DNA of 7,275 nucleotides. It comes from Ruminococcaceae bacterium UBA1438 (GTDB lineage Bacteria > Bacillota > Clostridia > Oscillospirales > Acutalibacteraceae). Under the pieces are notes generated by a model. That model was not told where the DNA came from, searched no databases, and saw nothing but the letters and a program-made list of their open reading frames with translations. The stretch is taken from contig DCTO01000019.1 of NCBI GenBank assembly GCA_002329285.1, positions 1-7,275 of the forward strand, in the 5' to 3' direction. A program made the translations under genes and the position numbers. Below, in pieces: positions 5,652-7,275 of the stretch; the first letter of the stretch is position 1, and each line of letters begins with the position of its first letter.

Positions 5652-7214
5652 TTATCTTTTGATATCGTCCCAGGCAACACCGTCAATATGGAAGAGCTCA
5701 TCAAAGTCATATTTGTTGTTCTCGTCCTTTTCGTGGTTGGTGTACCAAACCTGAGCAAAGAAAGGATTGGTTTTTGCGATTGAATCATAATCCCAAGCCT
5801 TATGAGGAATGTAGCACTCAGGGCACCAGTGGCCACCAAGAAGAATAAGCGCAGGGCTTGCCTCAAATTCAGCACCGCAATGGCCGCATTTCCATTTTAG
5901 TTTGCCGGCCATATCGCCCTTCTTCATCTTATTTGAAAGGCATTCGCCACCGCGGAATTTTGCGGCTTCCTTCATATCGTCAATGGTAAGCTCAGATTCG
6001 GGCTTGCTTTCGTCATATCCATGGTCAAGCTTAAACTGCTCTGCAGCGCTGTTGTCCTTATCAAACTGAATGATTTCAAAATCCTTCCACTTTGTTGGAA
6101 TTTTTTCCCATTCCTCTTTTGAGCCGAAATAAGCGCTCATGCGAACCTTATTATCCTTTTCAGCCCAGTCAAGTGTGCCGAAATCAGGTGTTGATGCAAT
6201 CTTCTTCATAAATGGCTTTGCCGCAGCTGCAACGGCTGATTTGGGAAGATATCTCGGTATTCTGAAATAGAATTCAACCTGATGAGCAAGGCGGTCAAAA
6301 TAATCCTTAACGGGAAGGTTTTCACGGAAGTGAAGGAAATCCTCAAGCTTATCGCCGTCTGCACAGAACTGGCCATGGAAATTCTTTGTGATAAACCAGT
6401 TAGGATCAAAAAGCTTTTCGGGGCCTGCAAGTCCAAGTGTGCCAAGAAGGAGCTGCTCAAACTCATAGTTTGAAATTCTGTATTCCTTACCGGAGCCGAT
6501 GTTAAAGAAATGATTCCAGAAATCAGTGCCGAGATTGCCGGCAGCATCCTCAGTAACAAGATTGCACATAAGACGGCCGGAATCCTCAACGGTGCACCAT
6601 TCAAGAACACCGTTAATCGGAACGTGGAACATAATCGGATCCATATTCTTGAGAATATCAGGATAAAGAATGCCTGACTGGCGCATAACAACCCAGTTCT
6701 TAATGCCGCTTTCAACGAACACACGCTCTGCAATGCACTTTGAAACAGCATAATGGTCATAAATTGAAACCTTAAGCGGATCGCCGCATCGGCCCCAATG
6801 AATCGGGTAATTTCTGTCACCTGTTTCAGCAACGGTGCCTATGTAGCAAACCTTGATTTCATTAGCATTCGGCTGAGCAAGAACGGCTTTGCAGATGTTC
6901 TGAGCAGCGCCGATGTTGGTTTTCTGTGTTAAATAAGGTTTCCAGTCAGCAGCAGGGGAAACCATTCCGCCGACATGAAGAACGTAATCAGATCCGGTTA
7001 CGCCCTCAAGAATTGCATCATAATCAAGAAAATCTCCCCAAACTATCTGAACGTTTGGTTTGCTCATAAGCGGCTTTAATTTTTCCTGATTCTTTGCGCT
7101 CTTTCTTGCAAGAAGCTTCAGGTTGATTTCGTTAGGCTTTTTGATTATTTCCTGAACTGCTGCCCAGCCCATATTGCCGGTACCGCCGGTCAGGAATACT
7201 GTTTTTTTAGCCAT
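5652..7214 (-). CDS. NAD(P)-dependent epimerase/dehydratase-like extended SDR with C-terminal zinc ribbon
   Basis: A 520-residue, probably cytoplasmic oxidoreductase or epimerase of unknown substrate. The N-terminal Rossmann fold shows TGGTGNMG (9-16), an ARK stretch (36-38) after the second strand with no acidic residue there (hinting at NADP, inferred), GTVAET (126-131), and the catalytic pair Tyr155 and Lys159 in YAVSK. The SDR part runs to about residue 340, typical for extended SDRs. About 100 residues that I do not recognise follow, then a zinc ribbon (Cys443, Cys446, Cys464, Cys467 in WKCGHC and HWCPEC) and a conserved-looking aromatic tail. An in-frame ATG at 7250 would add 12 residues, but AAGGGAGG (7223-7230) lies eight bases before the ATG at 7214, which is therefore preferred. 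It converges on the VanW gene and shares no evident pathway with the ara operon. The fold is firm; the reaction (sugar-nucleotide, steroid or other) is open. Confidence 0.85.
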   Translation of the reverse strand: MAKKTVFLTGGTGNMGWAAVQEIIKKPNEINLKLLARKSAKNQEKLKPLMSKPNVQIVWGDFLDYDAILEGVTGSDYVLHVGGMVSPAADWKPYLTQKTNIGAAQNICKAVLAQPNANEIKVCYIGTVAETGDRNYPIHWGRCGDPLKVSIYDHYAVSKCIAERVFVESGIKNWVVMRQSGILYPDILKNMDPIMFHVPINGVLEWCTVEDSGRLMCNLVTEDAAGNLGTDFWNHFFNIGSGKEYRISNYEFEQLLLGTLGLAGPEKLFDPNWFITKNFHGQFCADGDKLEDFLHFRENLPVKDYFDRLAHQVEFYFRIPRYLPKSAVAAAAKPFMKKIASTPDFGTLDWAEKDNKVRMSAYFGSKEEWEKIPTKWKDFEIIQFDKDNSAAEQFKLDHGYDESKPESELTIDDMKEAAKFRGGECLSNKMKKGDMAGKLKWKCGHCGAEFEASPALILLGGHWCPECYIPHKAWDYDSIAKTNPFFAQVWYTNHEKDENNKYDFDELFHIDGVAWDDIKR

Positions 7215-7222
7215 ATCATTTT

Positions 7223-7247
7223 CCTCCCTTAAAAGGTTAAAATTATA
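7223..7247 (-). promoter_or_regulatory. -10 element and strong ribosome binding site of the SDR gene
   Basis: Read on the - strand, a perfect TATAAT (7247-7242) is followed by a short leader and then AAGGGAGG (7230-7223), eight bases before the ATG at 7214. The leader would be about 20 bases. No good -35 box is found 16-18 bases upstream. A second TATAAT lies at 7261-7256, and its -35 would fall at or beyond the window edge, so which one is used is uncertain. The ribosome site is clear; the promoter is tentative. Confidence 0.5.
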
Positions 7248-7275
7248 CACTGAATATTATAAACTATTTATAAAC

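Noticed and set aside
6206..6832. 208-codon open frame on the - strand inside the SDR gene
   Set aside because: It overlaps the SDR in another frame, and its translation is low-complexity and Leu/Ile/Ser/Arg-rich with no recognisable motif; a shadow of the real gene.

Overview
The window looks like chromosomal DNA from an AT-rich, low-GC Gram-positive anaerobe, most likely a gut or rumen Clostridia (Ruminococcaceae/Oscillospiraceae-like). This rests on clear Shine-Dalgarno sequences, an FGGY ribulokinase of the clostridial rather than the enterobacterial kind, a secreted protein with choline-binding-type cell-wall repeats joined to a VanW domain, and a very AT-rich promoter region (about 18-19% G+C over bases 1-259, counted by hand). 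The taxonomic call is inference.

Bases 1-259 hold no gene. They carry three ATTACA direct repeats about one helical turn apart (127-153), two copies of an AT-only palindromic element (164-176 and 191-203), and a good sigma-A-type promoter (TTGAAT, 17-base spacer, TAGAAT; 186-214). Bases 260-4056 on the + strand are a compact L-arabinose operon: an FGGY ribulokinase-type kinase, L-arabinose isomerase (araA) and L-ribulose-5-phosphate 4-epimerase (araD), separated by 15-17 bases. Together they convert L-arabinose to L-ribulose, L-ribulose-5-phosphate and D-xylulose-5-phosphate, which enters the pentose phosphate or phosphoketolase route. No arabinose transporter, AraR-type regulator or arabinosidase lies in the window.

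Bases 4090-5598, same strand and only 33 bases after araD, encode a secreted surface protein: signal peptide, a small Cys/His segment, twelve 20-residue cell-wall-binding repeats encoded by twelve 60-base units in perfect register (4321-5040), and a C-terminal VanW domain. No terminator or convincing promoter separates it from araD, so it may be read as a fourth cistron.

A hairpin at 5609-5638 sits between converging genes and can serve as terminator for both strands. On the - strand, 7214-5652 encodes a 520-residue extended short-chain dehydrogenase/reductase with a C-terminal CxxC...CxxC zinc ribbon, an unusual fusion of unknown substrate, with its own Shine-Dalgarno and -10 element near the right edge.

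The window is mostly ordinary metabolism. The parts most worth a second look are the SDR-zinc-ribbon fusion, the repeat-rich VanW protein behind the ara genes, and the layered candidate operators upstream of the kinase. I see no mobile element, RNA gene, CRISPR array or defence system.
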